Assembly: GCA_030549495.1 (NCBI GenBank)
Contig: JAUIRK010000898.1
Span: 1 to 64,000 of the forward strand
Source of the DNA: Nectonema munidae
Taxonomy: Eukaryota; Nematomorpha; Nectonematoida; Nectonematidae
Length of the DNA: 64,000 bases
Direction of reading: 5' to 3'
Positions within the stretch are counted from its first letter, which is position 1. Each line of letters begins with the position of its first letter. The translations under genes and the position numbers were made by a program. The notes under the pieces are model-generated. The model had not been told where the DNA came from and did no database searches. It saw only the letters and a program-made list of their open reading frames with translations. Shown one piece after another: positions 43,666-55,556 of the stretch.

Positions 43666-44335
43666 CTATTCAACGCTCTCTAAATAAAATATGAGCCCAG
43701 CTATGTTAGCTGATTTCTGCTGGAACCTAAAAAAGAGAGCTCCCAAAAACTTCATATAAAAGAAATAGCAGCGCTTAAAAAACTTACCATTTTATTTTGT
43801 TTTCCATGAATGAATCAATTTTTACTTCCATAGTTTTTTCAACTTTTGAATAAAATAACAGTACATATGATATTTTTCAAATTTACAAAAAATTGTGACG
43901 GCATGGAAAGTTTTCGTTTTATTTTCGTGATCAGCACATCAAAATTGATTAAAAATGTCAGCGGTTTATGTATTTTTTCAAAAGTTTAAAATTGTCGGAC
44001 GGTGATCATGTTTGTCTTTTATGCTAAAATTATCTTTCTTATACGAGAAACAGTACACATTGTGTGGTTGGCATGCTCACTCACATAATTAATGCATTCC
44101 TGCTAAAATAATTACGATTATTTTATCAAAAAACGCAAAGAATACAGTATATATATTTCATTCAATTGTTAAATATAATGCACAAATACGAGCGAAATCA
44201 AAGTTATCCTTATTATATTGTGCATTGTATCCAATCCATGTATAATAAAACGGTTCTCCTCTAAACGTGCCTATTTTCAGTGTATACCTGCTACTGAAGT
44301 GTCCATGAGATTTTACCTTATAGACCTAATAGACA

Positions 44336-44436
44336 AATGTGCCGATTGTATCGAACTATGAAAAAAGGAGCCTTGATTCGGAATCGAACCCAAGACTTTG
44401 AATCACAAGGCAACACATAATTCGTTACATGAGGTT
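44336..44436 (-). repeat. tRNA-derived SINE (unit 2)
   Basis: B-box-like GGTTCGATTCC at 44380-44390 on the minus strand; copy of the unit 1 SINE. Confidence 0.65.
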
Positions 44437-44655
44437 TAATCAATATTTTCAGTGTTATTTGATGCATAGATTTTGAAAATAAAAATGAAAATTTTTCATC
44501 ACGTCTAATTTTTTTTAAAGAATTGATTTTGTTTTTATATATTAGATATTGCTTGTAAGGTAAGATATATTCGTCATTTTCATTTTTTCTGTGAAAAGTT
44601 ATTTTAATTATATACAAAACAATTTTATTAAATTGTTGTACTTTTTAGATTTAAA

Positions 44656-46225
44656 ATGATTGCTAACAAACGTACTTGTTTAAATCATCCAGACAACTTT
44701 TGTTACATTTGCGGTAAATACACTCTCAAAGCACAAAGAAGAAATATTACTCAAAATCTTAAAGTCGCATATAAATATTACTTTGAATGCAAAATAGGAG
44801 ATCAATATAAACAATGGGCGCCTCATTTTTGTTGTGCATTTTGTAACACAACTTTGCTGGCATGGATGCAATGAAAAAAAGCAATCCCTTTTGGAATCTC
44901 CAATGGCATGGCGAGAACCAAAAAATCATTTTGATGACTGCTATTTTTGCTTAACAGTCACAACAGGTTTTCAAAAATAAATCCAAGATTATTTATCCAA
45001 TTTGTGAATCGGCAATTTTACCAGAACCTCATGACAGCGAGAACCATCGACCGTTTCTTTCTCACATTAGCAATTTTACTGATGAATCAGAAGATAACTC
45101 AGAGTTTGAATGTGTTGATGCTGAATTCTATGAAAATGATGGACCACATTTGCTTTCCCAGTCAGATTTCAATGATCTAGTTCGAGATTTGGGTTTGACA
45201 AAAGAAAAGGCAGAACTACTTGGCTTCAGATTAAAAGAATGGAAGTTACTTCTTCCTTAAACAAAAGTTTCCAGCTTTCGTTATCGGCATTTATAATTTT
45301 CTACGTTTTATTCTCAAAAGGATACTTGTTGTTGTTGTAATGAGGTTGATGGTCTCATAAAAAAGATTGATCCATACTACAATTCTGAAAAATGGAGGCT
45401 TTAAGTAAAACAAGTCTTAAAGCAGTTTTGTTATACGAAGAAAGCCAAAAACCTTCAATTCCATTGTTACTTGCAACAGCATATGAAACTACGAAGATGA
45501 TTTTAAATTTATTGAATTACAGCGATCATAAATGGAATAGAAGTGGTGATTTAAAAGTTGTTTCTTTACTTTTGGACTTCAATTAGGTTACACAAAATAT
45601 ATGTGTTTCTTATGTTTGTGGGATAGTAGAAATGATGATATTCACTATGAAAAAAAAGATTGGTCTCCTAGAAATGAATTCATTGTTGGTAAGCACAATG
45701 TTAAACATCCGCCAATAGTTGATTCAAAAAAATTCTTTTTCCTCCCCTTCATATTAAACTTGGATTGTTTAAAAACTTTGTAAAAGCGATGAACTTTGAA
45801 GGAAATGGTTTTAACTTTTTAAAAAATAAATTCAAAAGTCAATATCTGGAAGCGGGGGTTTTCACTTGTCCCCAAATTTGAAGTTTACTTAAAGATAAAA
45901 AATTTCCCCCATCACCTAATGAATGCGAACTGAAAGCTTGGGATTCTTTCTAAGATGTTGAAAACTTTCTTGGAAATCACAAAGCATCGAAATTATAGAA
46001 AACATGTTGGTTTGTTTTAAAGCAATGGGTTGCAGAATGTCTTTAAAGATGCACTTTCTACATTCTCATTTAGACTTTTTTCCTGAAAATTTAGGTTCTG
46101 TCAGCGATGAGCATGGTGAACGTCTTTATCAAGAAATTGCAATAATGGAAAAAAGATATCAAGCGAAATTTAACTAAAATATGATGGGAGATTGTTGGTT
46201 TTTATAACGAGAAAGTAAGAAGAAA
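44656..46225 (+). pseudogene. Cys-rich-family relic C (unit 2)
   Basis: As unit 1, but a 2-base deletion near 45570 (CTTTTGGACT in place of CTTCTTGGACT with its neighbour) splits the middle frame into 45392-45586 and 45601-45783. This change is private to unit 2. Confidence 0.82.
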
Positions 46226-47324
46226 TTTAAAAGAATGAAAAAAAATTAACAAAAACCTTTAATACCTGAAAATATATGCAAAATAAACTCAATAAAGTTT
46301 TTTTGTTAATAAAATTCTACTTATATTTTAATCTCAATATATAAATTTCGTTAAAAAGGAGTAAAATTGATATTTTAAAAATGTAATTAGAAAAATTTAT
46401 GTGTTGGAGCAAATTTGAAAATGTATGAAATTAAATAAACAAGAAAATCAATTGATTTTAGTGAATAAAATCATGAGAGGTTGTCGCACGTCCAGTGACT
46501 AAAAATTATGAAGAGATATCTTTGAAAAATTCAAACAATGAAATTAGTTCACATTTTCTAAACCATACTTTATATTTCATTAATAGTAAGCAATGTTTAT
46601 CACAGTATCTCCTCCTTCTAGTATTTTTGAGCAAACACATGTTGTGATCCACTAGATTTTCTCATCTTCTGTCACAGTGATTCTATTCTCTTTCTGTCTC
46701 CCCTATTTTTCTCTTCCGCTTTCTCTGCTAAAACTCAATCACTCAAGCTCTCTTCTCTCATTCAAGCTCTCTTCTTTCACTCAAGTTTTCTTCTCTTGTT
46801 TCAGCTCTCTTCTCTCTAATTTGTATTTAGAGTTAAATTAAAAATAATTTTATTTTATCTCATTAGAAACTAGTTTTTAGCTGAATATAAGTTAAATATT
46901 TTCAGACTCGCGTTAAAAAATTTTTTCAAAAAAGGTCACTTAATTTTTATCAGAACATTTTTTAACATTTGAAAACTATTTTTTTCACGTCAAGAAATTT
47001 TTTTCAACAAGAGATATTTGGGAAAGAATATTTTGACTAGCTATTTCGTTTAAAAGCAAAAATACCTTATTTTTTTATAATGTTTGATTGCTAAATTTTT
47101 TAAGTAACACTGTACATAATTAATTAAATCATTTTTTTTTACCAAAATTTGTTGATTATGATAATCAAAATATAATATCGAAACAAAATTTTTCAGTTGT
47201 TAAGAATGTACTTGATCTATTTTCGACAGTTGTCTGAATTTTATTTGTAGTCAGAGAAATATTCAAAAAACGCAATGATTTTCTTCTCTAATACTACGAA
47301 TTTTATAATTTACTCTAATACTAC

Positions 47325-49291
47325 GAATTTTTTGGTTGTTTGTCTTTTATTAGGTCGTAAGAATGAAGAAAAAGCATATCTTTCATGTCGCTAATCTTTA
47401 TTTAAGAAATGAGACCGATTTTTTGAAAAATAACAAAAAATTGTATATTTACATAAGAAAATTGCCTTTGAACATTACTGAAACTATACAACAGCGTTGA
47501 AACATACAGGGACATGCTAATCAAAAGTAAAACACTATACTGTTGATCGTTATGTGATTTAGAAAATATTTTGAAAAAAATATCATTTATTCAAGTATGA
47601 TTCATTCAAGTAGTCATTTGATATATGTTAATTTGTTTCCGTTCTTCAACTCGTCTTATATTTGCTCTTTTATCTACAGATATTGTCTCATGATGACTTC
47701 TGAATGTCAAGTCATTCAAGTACACCATAGTTGAAAGGAACCTCTTCTGTTCGGCTTACAAGTTGTACTTTAGAGTTCAAGTAGGGGACCAGGACAAGAG
47801 TTGGGCGCCACACATGGTTTGGGGAAGCTGTCGGTCCACTCTGGAGTCGTGGTACAGATGGAAGTAACAAAAACTGAAGTTTGGCGTGCCAAGATTCTGG
47901 CGGGAACCAACAGATCACACAAAAAACTGCTACTTTTGTATGGTGGTAGTCACGTGTCCGCGCAGGGGTAAGAAGACGGATATGTTCGACTACTCCGATC
48001 TTTCATCATCTCTTCCTCCTCTGGAGCATTTTGAGGAGCTTCCAGCTCCCAACTCTCCTCCGGGTGGTCACAAAAGATGCTCGCACAAGTTCCAGCTGCG
48101 AAACAGAAGATGTCCACGACGATGCCTTTGTTGCAGATGATAACCTTGGCTTTTCCCTAACCAAGCGGAGCTCAATGATCTTATCAAAGACCTAGGACTC
48201 ACCAAATGAAAAGTAGAATTACTGAAATCCAGGTCAAACAGCGGAACTTGTACGACGAAAACTGTTGGGCAAAACAGAAACACCGTCATGACATTCTCTC
48301 AGTATTTCACACTGGATTAGAAAGTGTATTATTGTCACGACATCAATGGCTTGTTTGAAGAAATTGAATTCCCGTATGATCCCTGCAACTGGCGACTGTT
48401 CGTGGACAGCTCAAATAGAAGCCTAAATTCCTATCGCCCACTCTGTTCATCTAAAGGAAGGATATGAGAATGTGAAGCCCCTGCTGGTGAAGTACGAAGA
48501 GCAAGATTGGAGACTTTAAGATGATTGGCTTTTTGACAGGTTCGAGTCGGCTTCACAAAACATTCATGTTTCCTTGAAACGAAGAATTAAGAACAGGCTT
48601 TGTCATTGGCGAGTAGAACGTCAATTGGCAACCGCTGGTTGAGCAGGGCAGGATCTTGATGCCACCCTTCTACATCAAGCTGGGGCTCATAAAGCAATTT
48701 GTGAAGGCACTAGATCATGAGTCCGCTGCTTTCAAGCATTTGGAAGCGGTATTTCCAAAGTTGGCGGAGGCCAAAATAAAGGCAGGGGTGTTCGTTGAGC
48801 CTCAAATTGAAAAGCTAATGCAGGACCCTGAGTTTTCCGCGAAATTGTTGGCACCGGAGAAACGTGCCTGGCGCAGCTTCATTGCTGTTGTTCAGGGCTT
48901 ATTGGGTAACAGCAAGGAAGAAAACTACCGTGAACTGGTCGACAATCTTCTCAAGTTCTAAATGGACTGCAATGTCCCTGAAATTACACATATATCGGAG
49001 GCTTGTCCGAAGAGCATGGTGAGCGCTTCCGCCAAGATGTGATGGAATTTTGGAAGTGCTACCAGGGCCAGTAAAATAAGGGTATGATGGGTGACTACGT
49101 CTTGGGTTTGGTCCCACAAACCCAGCCTCTTCACCGTTTCAACGCTGTTCTATAGTTTAGAAATATCCAAAGACATTTTTCTGCAATTTTTTGTTATTTT
49201 TCAAAAAATGGATGTCATTTAACGATTAGCGCATGAAAGATATGCTTTTTCTTCATTCTTACGACCTAATAAAAGACACAACCAAAAATTC
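47325..49291 (+). mobile_element. TIR element with relic A (unit 3)
   Basis: Same termini as unit 1, shifted by 15587-15588 bp. Second right terminus near 49577-49617. Confidence 0.85.
47678..49153 (+). pseudogene. Cys-rich-family relic A (unit 3)
   Basis: As in units 1 and 2. One change near 47955 turns VVVTYPRRG into VVVTCPRRG. It shares CLCCR with unit 2. Confidence 0.8.
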
Positions 49292-50951
49292 ACTATAAAT
49301 ATCTATAAAAAATAAATATAACAAGGTAAAGTGAAGAAAAAGAGCGAAAATAAAGTCAAAAATAAATCAATCATCTTTGAATAATAATCTACTTGTGATA
49401 AAAATAAACTTCATGATGTGAGTTTTTATTAACATGACGATAATGAAATGTCTGACTTCTGGAAAGCGTATTGATAGATGTTTCAAGTGTAATTTATAGT
49501 TTCGGTAGTTACTTCAAGAAATATCGCTGCCATTTTTAAAATAGCGATTAGTCAAAAACCTGATATAATTTTTTTTCATGCTTATGACCTAATAAAAAAT
49601 AAACAAACAAAAAATTGACAACAAATTTTTTTTTTGTTACATAGTGTAATACATAATAGTATTATAATCTATATCTTTATTGCCAGAAACTGGAGAAATA
49701 ATAAATAACACCAATTCTTCATTACTGTTAACATATCTTTTTTCAGATTGCATAAATGTGAAGTTAGGTTCAGATATCATTTCATCAAAATTAAAACCTT
49801 CCATTTTAAAAAATTGAAAGTATAAAAACACTAGAAAAAATGAAAAAATAAAGAGATGAAGTAAGGGATTACACTAGTAATGACAATCCCTCTGAAAATC
49901 AGCCAAGTAAAGATGATCCCTCTTGAAGTGCACCAAGTAAGGAAGATCCCTCTCTAAGTGCACCAATTAAGGAAGATACCACAGTGATAAAAGAATAATT
50001 AAAAAATATATTTGCATTAAAAACTGAATTATTATATAATATTCTAAAAATTTTAATTTATTGAATAAAAAATGAATTAGAAAATTTAATTTTAAATTAG
50101 TTAAAAAATTAAGTTAAAAACTTTTTTTCTGTAAATTCATCAAGTAAAGATGATCCCCCCTCGACCAAATTAAGAGGAATTGCTTTTACTAGATCTGAAT
50201 AAATTTCAGTAGATAAAATTTTTTAATGTTAATACTAGCCAACATTGCCATTTTGGGCTACTAAAAATTCTTTTAAAAAAATTTAATAATAATAGTTATA
50301 GAATAAGTTTTTTTTATAAATAAATTGAAAAATTATAATTTGAAATTTTTATTTAGATATAAAATATACAAGTCAATTTTTATATTTCAGAATATTTACT
50401 TACTTATTTTTTCTGATCCTAACTAGATTTAATTAATTTTTTTGTAAACATTAAATCAATGATTAATCAATAGATAAAATATCACAAGTTTCGAAAAACT
50501 TCTTAGTTTCAAATTTAATTGTTCCCATTTTGAGAACATTGGGCTAGAAGGTAATCTAAAAAAATAAAGTTAAGTTTATCTATGTCTAAGAGTTAAAAAG
50601 AAAGGTAGAGGTAAATTTTTACCCATTCAGAATGTGTAAAACTATCCAAAGAAAGAACAGTCTAAAAACATTCTGAAACGTTTGATTGATTACTGAACCA
50701 CGATGAAAAAAATACGGCAACCAGATTATCATTTTCCGATACGAAATTTTGTGTAGAATACGAAAATCATAATGGGTTTTTTCGTATACCCTCCAGTTCT
50801 GCATAAATGGCTGATTTACAAAATAATACAATTAGATGAAAATTTCCATTTCTACACATGAAATTTTTTTTTTGTAATATTTTCTTTCATTTTTTCATAA
50901 AATAACTTTTTTTTGAATTTTAAAACATTTTTTTATAATATACTGAGAATA

Positions 50952-51459
50952 ATGCCAAGGAATTGTAAAAATTAAGCTGATAAATTTTGTTCCATTTACG
51001 GGGAGCTAACTCTTAATAAATACAAGAGGAGAATCACTCAGAGAGTTAAAAGGCGTCATAAAACTTATTTTGGGTGTGAAGTCGGAGATCAGGATAAAAA
51101 CTGGGCTCCTCACATCTGCTTCGTTAAATGCTCGAGTGCTCTATAAACAGAATTTTTTTTATATAGGTTGAAACAAAAAAGGAAAGAAAGGATTAGTGTA
51201 CCCTAATTTGTATTCAGCCATAAGACCGGTACCCCATTCTGAACATATACCAGTACCTAATCCACAACTAACGTTCTCTTCTCAAAGCGATCATTCCGAA
51301 GCACAAGATATCACCTTCTCAGCCCCAGCTTGTTCCGAAAAAAACCTTTATTTGTCAATCAAGCTCGCCTTTGTGATCTTGTTCGGGACCTTAAACTTAC
51401 CAAAGAGTCTGAAGAAGTTTTTCTCTTAAGAGAAGAATTTTTGTAACAACATTGCAGGG
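50952..51459 (+). pseudogene. Cys-rich-family relic B (unit 3)
   Basis: N-terminal relic from ATG 50952; the frame 51196-51429 carries AIRPVPHSEHIPVP. Confidence 0.78.
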
Positions 51460-52128
51460 CTATTCAACGCTCTCTAAATAAAATATGAGCCCAGCTATGT
51501 TAGCTGATTTCTGCTGGAACCTAAAAAGAGAGCTCCCAAAAACTTCATATAAAAGAAATAGCAGCGCTTAAAAAACTTACCATTTTATTTTGTTTTCCAT
51601 GAATGAATCAATTTTTACTTCCATAGTTTTTTCAACTTTTGAATAAAATAACAGTACATATGATATTTTTCAAATTTACAAAAAATTGTGACGTCATGGA
51701 AAGTTTTCGTTTTATTTTCGTGATCAGCACATCAAAATTGATTAAAAATGTCAGCAGTTTATGTATTTTTTCAAAAGTTTAAAATTGTCGGACGGTGATT
51801 ATGTTTGTCTTTTATGCTAAAATTATCTTTCTTATACGAGAAACAGTACACATTGTGTGGTTGGCATGCTCACTCACATAATTAATGCATTCCTGCTAAA
51901 ATAATTACGATTATTTTATCAAAAAACGCAAAGAATACAGTATATATATTTCATTCAATTGTTAAATATAATGCACAAATACGAGCGAAATCAAAGTTAT
52001 CCTTATTATATTGTGCATTGTATCCAATCCATGTATAATAAAACGGTTCTCCTCTAAACGTGCCTATTTTCAGTGTATACCTGCTACTGAAGTGTCTATG
52101 AGATTTTACCTTATAGACCTAATAGACA

Positions 52129-52229
52129 ATTGTGCCGATTGTATCGAACTATGAAAAAAGGAGCCTTGATTCGGAATCGAACCCAAGACTTTGAATCACA
52201 AGGCAACACATAATTCGTTACATGAGGTT
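52129..52229 (-). repeat. tRNA-derived SINE (unit 3)
   Basis: B-box-like GGTTCGATTCC at 52173-52183 on the minus strand. Confidence 0.65.
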
Positions 52230-52448
52230 TAATCAATATTTTCAGTGTTATTTGATGCATAGATTTTGAAAATAAAAATGAAAATTTTTCATCACGTCTA
52301 ATTTTTTTTAAAGAATTGATTTTGTTTTTATATATTAGATATTGCTTGTAAGGTAAGATATATTCGTCATTTTCATTTTTTCTGTGAAAAGTTATTTTAA
52401 TTATATACAAAACAATTTTATTAAATTGTTGTACTTTTTAGATTTAAA

Positions 52449-53959
52449 ATGATTGCTAACAAACGTACTTGTTTAAATCATCCAGACAACTTTTGTTACA
52501 TTTGCGGTAAATACACTCTCAAAGCACAAAGAAGAAATATTACTTAAAATCTTAAAGTCGCATATAAATATTACTTTGAATGCAAAATAGGAGATATATA
52601 AACAATGGGCGCCTCATTTTTGTTGTGCATTTTGTAACACAACTTTGCTGGCATGGATGCAATGAAAAAAAGCAATCCCTTTTGGAATCTCCAATGGCAT
52701 GGCGAGAACCAAAAAATCATTTTGATGACTGCTATTTTTGCTTAACAGTCACAACAGGTTTTCAAAAATAAATCCAAGATTATTTATCCAATTTGTGAAT
52801 CGGCAATTTTACCAGAACCTCATGACAGCGAGAACCATCGACCGTTTCTTTCTCACATTAGCAATTTTACTGATGAATCAGAAGATAACTCAGAGTTTGA
52901 ATGTGTTGATGCTGAATTCTATGAAAATGATGGACCACATTTGCTTTCCCAGTCAGATTTCAATGATCTAGTTCGATATTTGGGTTTGACAAAAGAAAAG
53001 GCAGAACTACCTGGCTTCAGATTAAAAGAATGGAAGTTACTTCTTCCTGAAACAAAAGTTTCCAGCTTTCGTTATCAGCATTTATAATTTTCTACGTTTT
53101 ATTCTCAAAAGGATACTTGTTGTTGTTGTAATGAGGTTGATATAAAAAAGATTGATCCATACTACAATTCTGAAAAATGGGGGCTTTAAGTAAAACAAGT
53201 CTTAAAGCAGTTTTGTTATACGAAGAAAGCCAAAAACCTTCAATTCCATTGTTACTTGCAACAGCATATGAAACTACGAAGATGATTTTAAATTTATTGA
53301 ATTACAGCGATCATAAATGGAATATAAGTGGTGATTTAAAAGTTGTTTCTTTACTTCTTGGACTTCAATTAGGTTACACAAAATATATGTGTTTCTTATG
53401 TTTGTGGGATAGTAGAAATGATGATATTCACTATGAAAAAAAAGATTGGTCTCCTAGAAATGAATTCATTGTTGGTAAGCACAATATTAAACATCCGCCA
53501 ATAGTTGATTCAAAAAAATTCTTTTTCCTCCCCTTCATATTAAACTTGGATTGTTTAAAAACTTTGTAAAAGCGATGAACTTTGAAGGAAATGGTTTTAA
53601 CTTTTTAAAAAATAAATTCAAAAGTCAATATCTGGAAGCGGGGGTTTTCACTTGTCCCCAAATTTGAAGTTTACTTAAAAATAAAAAATTTCCCCCATCA
53701 CCTAATGAATGCGAACTGAAAGCTTGGGATTCTTTCTAAGATGTTGAAAACTTTCTTGGAAATCACAAAGCATCGAAATTATAGAAAACATGTTGGTTTG
53801 TTTTAAAGCAATGGGTTGCAGAATGTCTTTAAAGATGCACTTTCTACATTCTCATTTAGACTTTTTTCCTGAAAATTTAGGTTCTGTCAGCGATGAGCAT
53901 GGTGAACGTCTTTATCAAGAAATTGCAATAATGGAAAAAATATATCAATGGAAATTTAA
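52449..53959 (+). pseudogene. Cys-rich-family relic C (unit 3)
   Basis: Same gene relic with private changes: a stop after RRNIT in the finger region and a short deletion near 52595. Conversely, CTTCCTGAAACAAAAG near 53044 is open where units 1 and 2 read CTTCCTTAAAC with a stop, so unit 3 keeps the older state there. The C-terminal GSVSDEHGERLYQEIA lies at 53884-53931, and the ~258-bp gap follows soon after. Confidence 0.82.
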
Positions 53960-54114
53960 CCCAAATAAACAAGAAAATCAATTGATTTTAGTGAATAAAA
54001 TCATGAGAGGTTGTCGCACGTCCAGTGACTAAAAATTATGAAGAGATATCTTTGAAAAATTCAAACAATGAAATTAGTTCACATTTTCTAAACCATACTT
54101 TATATTTCATTAAT

Positions 54115-55434
54115 AAGTCACTATTTTTTATTACCTTTTTGACTTGATATGACCTAAAATTGACTTATCTTCATTTGTTGACTTAGATTGTTCTAGCTTT
54201 GCCTTTTTTTCTTCAAGAGAAGAGTGAACTAAAACAAAATTATCTGATTTCTGCCCATGTCTTTTTTATATCAGCTAAAACTTCAACGTTAAACAAAAGA
54301 AGACTAAAAGAGAACCGTGATGTACGATCATGCACACATAATAAAATTCATTAACACTCTTTCACAAAGCTAACCTAATCAATTTTCTTGAAACTGAATT
54401 AAATGTCTTCTCTAAATGAACAAATCTCAGTTTCTTGCCTTCTTTTCTATAACTTGTTTTTACTATTTTCACTCCAATAAAATAGATTGAATATTAATTG
54501 TACTTGGTACAATCTAATGTACAACTGGATAGGTGGTATAAGAATGTGCATCAGGAACAGCTTGACTTTCAAGCATATCTTAGATTAAGTCTTTTAGCAC
54601 AAATATAACACGATTCCTACATAATTTATATTTTACATTCAGTTATTACTCTGTTAAGACTAACTGCCTTAAAATTTTTCATTTTATCTAGTACTTGATT
54701 TCTTTCATCATTAGAAACCTCACAAGATTTTTTTATAGAGTGTCAATTTATTGTTTTGCAATATCTTTCAGCAAAAAAAATAATATTTAATCGTGACGCA
54801 TGAGCATCGTCTATGAAATACAGTCCATATTATAAGCTGATCTTAACAAACGGTGAATGGCTTATAAGAGATTGAGTGAATTAAAATTTATTAGAGGGGA
54901 GGCCGAAGGGCTTTTTCGTCCCCGTGTCCACCCCCTGAAAATACATTGAGTTGTCGGTGGATTCCCCACTCAGACGCCCCTGATATAAAACATCTATGAA
55001 AAACTAACCTCTCATTTATTAACTTTTGATCATACGATTATGAACACCATCGAGATGAAAAAGCAATAAAATTTCCTCTAGTGTGTATCTCAAATTACAA
55101 GAATGCATGCAACATTTTGATATCAAAAAGCAAAGGATCATTTTCAAAATTAAAGAAATTATTGGCAAAAGTTAGAAATTTCAATTCTAAATTTGGTTAT
55201 ATTATTTCCTTACATTATTCTTAAAGTCAAATCTCAAACCTAAAAGTTTATTTAATGCTTGCTACATTTTGTTTTCTTATTTTCATGCTTAATTTGTATA
55301 CCTGTATTATTGTGTTTTGGGCTTTTTGAAGTGTTATTGGAACTTTTAACATGTCGCTAAACTAACATGGGACTGGGAAGCATTTTTTTGAAATATTGCA
55401 ATCGCTAAAGATCATTTTAACGAAAATATTTTAT
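54115..55434. other. Interval between tandem block and AGL gene
   Basis: AT-rich, no gene recognised. A G/C-rich patch at about 54893-54985 (complement of CCCCTGAAAATACATTGAG and neighbours) resembles the start of repeat R1 in reverse. Confidence 0.5.
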
Positions 55435-55440
55435 TTTATT
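55435..55440 (-). terminator. Candidate polyadenylation signal of the AGL gene
   Basis: AATAAA on the minus strand, about 117 bases after the stop codon. Confidence 0.45.
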
Positions 55441-55556
55441 CATGGTATATATAATAAATTAAAAGAAAGTTCAAAATTTTGTGAATAGCAATACACTGAT
55501 AAATATTTAAAAAAAAAAGCAAGAAAATAATTGCAGCGATAATTTTATCTCCTCTT

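Larger units (their letters stand above)
38791..46584 (+). repeat. Tandem unit 2 of 3
   Basis: Starts AGTAAGCAATG directly after CATTAAT of unit 1. Nearly identical to unit 1, including the same stops in relic C and the same ~258-bp segment that unit 3 lacks. Confidence 0.97.
46585..54114 (+). repeat. Tandem unit 3 of 3, shortened
   Basis: Begins at AGTAAGCAATG (46585) and ends in CATTAAT before unrelated sequence AAGTCACTATT. About 7530 bp. It lacks a ~258-bp segment present in units 1 and 2 (38381-38638 in unit 1), with CC at the join. It also has more single differences from units 1 and 2 than they have from each other. Confidence 0.95.

Noticed and set aside
54144-54160. TATGACCTAAAA just right of the tandem block as another TIR-family terminus
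   Set aside because: Only about ten bases agree and the neighbouring subterminal sequence does not match.
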